Below are positions 57,711 through 60,000 of a stretch of DNA of 60,000 nt, piece after piece. A program made the position numbers and the translations under genes. Source of the stretch: Glandiceps talaboti (taxonomy: Eukaryota; Hemichordata; Enteropneusta; Spengelidae). The notes under the pieces are model-generated. The model ran no database searches and was not told the origin of the DNA. It was given only the letters and a program-made list of their open reading frames with translations. How positions within the stretch are numbered: position 1 is the stretch's first letter; each line of letters starts with the position of its first letter. The DNA is taken from NCBI RefSeq assembly GCF_964340395.1, contig NC_135567.1:3010609-3070608 (forward strand), in the 5' to 3' direction.

Positions 57711-58449
57711 TAGTTGCAATGTTTTACAAATATAGAGCTTGACAGTCAGGACTAAGACGTACCTAATTTTATCCAAAATATATTTCTTATCAATGTATCA
57801 GAAGTGCGAAATCAATTTTAAAATATTGAAGTTTTTAAAAGAAATACACATCGAACTGTATATATACAAACAAAATAATAATATGCGATAATATGCAAAA
57901 AAACAGTAATTTTCTTTAAATATTGACGAGTATATAGTGATATTTAAAGCTGGATAAGTAATTATGTTGACAAGTTTGAATTACTGAAAGGACTTTGAAT
58001 TAATAAAGATCTGCCAAAGTCAACATAAATAAAGGATGTGTTTTGAATTAAGGAAAACATCCAATTACTACTATTTCTTGCTTCAGTACACTTGTATTGA
58101 TTATTGCTATCAATGTATGATTTTAAGCGACAAACTAGTACCTTGGTAATCCTGCAGAACATTACATCATTGTTAATATCATAATCTATTTGTCTTGGCA
58201 GATTTGAGGTAAAAATAACATAATTGCCTTCAAAGAGATTTCCTTCACTCTGCAGAGAGTGAGATCTAAAGTTAACACCACTCGTGTATGAAGTGAACGT
58301 GAACCTGTTGACAATTTTTTTAAAGTTTAATACATTACCTAGGTGCTATTTTATCACCACGATAATAATTGTGTAAGATGATAGCATAATCATTACAAGT
58401 GTAATAATAAAAGGCATATATAAATAGGACTGGACTTTTCCTTTAAGTG
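57711..58449. other. No gene seen
   Basis: AT-rich. A short minus-strand frame at 57,962-58,162 has no recognised motif. Confidence 0.45.
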
Positions 58450-58594
58450 CCTTGTCTTTGCTATATGTACTAGCAGTAGTAATCCACGGATAGAAATGAT
58501 TAACTTTATTTAGACACGAAACCCTTGTCTTTGCTATATTTACTAACAGTGATAATCCACGGATATAAGTGATTGACTGTATTTAGACACGAAT
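58450..58594. repeat. 73-bp tandem duplication
   Basis: CCTTGTCTTTGCTATAT starts at 58,450 and 58,523; both units run through AATCCACGGATA to TTTAGACACGAA. Confidence 0.9.
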
Positions 58595-58671
58595 CTCTTA
58601 GCTGGTGAATAGTTTGCATTGAGTTGAGAAAATTGTACTAGTATATCGGTATAGATATATCTTTGTTTCCA

Positions 58672-58968
58672 GCGTACATTGTGACATATCCTGGTTACTA
58701 GAGTACATTGTGACATATCCTGGTTGTTACTAGAGTACATTTGACATATCCTGGTTACTAGAGTACATTGTGACATATCCTGGTTACTAGAGTACATTTG
58801 ACATATCCTGGTTACTAGAGTACATTGTGACATATCCTGGTTACTAGAGTACATTGTGACATATCCTGGTTGTTACTAGAGTACATTTGACATATCCTGG
58901 TTACTAGAGTACATTGTGACATATCCTGGTTACTAGTGCACATAGTGACATATCCTGGTTAATATTGT
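58672..58968. repeat. 29-bp minisatellite with higher-order structure, about 10 units
   Basis: Units built on GACATATCCTGGTTACTAGA with two marked variants: an extra GTT before ACTAGA and a shortened ACATTTGACA start. In order the units are standard, GTT, short, standard, short, standard, GTT, short, standard, diverged. The triplet standard-GTT-short therefore occurs twice. Confidence 0.95.
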
Positions 58969-59129
58969 ATAATGACTGGTCACTTTACTCCCTGAAAGTG
59001 AATCAGAAATGTAAGGTTAGGAGGTAGTTTACAAGATATATAGCATTTACTGTCAGACTTATATTGTGATTAGCCAATCACATAAATAGACGATCTATAA
59101 TGAATATGGTCCTTACAGTGACGACACCC

Positions 59130-59613
<484 letters not shown>

Positions 59614-59708
59614 CGTCAGACATATTCTTGATCTGAAATTTGAGCTAAAGTTTTGTGAAGTTATTCACCTACCAAGGTTACATTTATACAATAACTTTAA
59701 CTGTCAAC

Positions 59709-59809
59709 TTACCATATTTTCATCTTGATGACACCTGTTATCATGGCAATGACAGAAGCCCCAATCAAGGTCAAAAAACGTACTTTGACACCACTAGCAC
59801 CATTGTTGA
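59709..59809 (-). CDS. Last exon of a paralogue of the 27.7-31.0 kb gene (partial)
   Basis: On the minus strand an acceptor CACTTGTAG is followed by a phase-1 exon encoding NNGASGVKVRFLTLIGASVI, then AMITGVIKMKIW and TAA. It aligns with the last exon at 27,726-27,811: same intron phase, shared GAS and LT..GAS..., and a hydrophobic tail. The rest of the gene must lie to the right of 60,000, since the module exon in the complete gene is 860 bases further upstream. The tail differs: it gains K and R before the hydrophobic stretch and ends KMKIW, less like a GPI signal. The stop TAA overlaps a strong donor consensus (ATG|GTAAGT); if that donor is used, the stop is spliced out and the protein would continue. 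Confidence 0.7.
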
Positions 59810-60000
59810 CTACAAGTGGAAGATGTACAGTAATTTTCAAAGTTAATTCAAGTTGATGTATTATATTACAAGAATATGTTCGATATTTGCTAATGTGTAT
59901 TCATTCTATAACACACGTGGGGTAACTTTTCAAGTATACTGTCCTGACCGAAAAGTCTAATTTTCACGCGAAATGTGCATAAAACATACTTAATCAGATT
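59810..60000 (-). other. Intron of the paralogous gene (partial)
   Basis: Sequence upstream of the last exon. Its first bases resemble the equivalent intron of the complete gene (CTACAAGTGGAAGATGTACA here, CTGAAATTGGAAAGTGACAG there, plus-strand sense). No further exon is seen before the window ends. Confidence 0.55.

Overview
The window looks like AT-rich, intron-bearing, repeat-laden DNA from an animal nucleus. It has consensus GT-AG splice sites, a split signal-peptide gene, remnants of three non-LTR retrotransposons and a Penelope-like element, and an extreme load of microsatellites. There are no bacterial-type operons. The mix of repeats suggests a marine invertebrate (a lophotrochozoan or an invertebrate deuterostome). 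I cannot name the species.

Only one complete protein-coding gene is convincing. It lies on the minus strand from 31,033 down to 27,726, with a TATA box at 31,088-31,094. Five coding exons join in frame into a 338-residue secreted protein: a signal peptide split by an intron, two near-identical 142-residue four-cysteine modules, each encoded by one 426-base exon flanked by phase-1 introns, and a short hydrophobic tail that resembles a GPI-attachment signal or a terminal membrane helix. I do not recognise the module family. A homologous last exon lies at 59,709-59,809 (minus), so a second family member starts beyond the right edge. The upstream flank of the complete gene (31,376-32,470) is also duplicated at 1-1,330, which predicts a third member just left of the window. 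The two offsets are about 31.4 and 32.0 kb. I therefore read the window as one and a bit units of a head-to-tail tandem gene cluster.

Layout. 1-1.33 kb: duplicated upstream flank. 2.1-11.75 kb: a tandemly duplicated segment of about 2.5 kb, interrupted by a decayed two-ORF CR1/L2-like LINE (about 4.04-8.32 kb). Both full copies carry a short ORF whose differences concentrate at third codon positions. 11.8-18.2 kb: mostly featureless, with AT and AATC/AAAC microsatellites. 18.24-20.07 kb: second LINE RT remnant. 20.5-25.1 kb: GA, GACA, ATAC, AT and CTGT microsatellites. 27.7-31.1 kb: the gene. 31.4-32.5 kb: duplicated flank. 32.5-33.3 kb: unclassified ORFs. 35.1-35.9 kb: Penelope-like GIY-YIG remnant. 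36.7-43.6 kb: CAT triplet arrays and minisatellites. 45.6-51.35 kb: a tandem array of about 2.4-3.0 kb units. 52.4-56.6 kb: another diverged duplication, with an LTR-like insertion in one copy and a LINE 3' fragment between the copies. 56.6-59.6 kb: long microsatellites and minisatellites. 59.7 kb to the end: the last exon of the next cluster gene.

Nearly all other open frames come from microsatellite translation, antisense shadows or chance.
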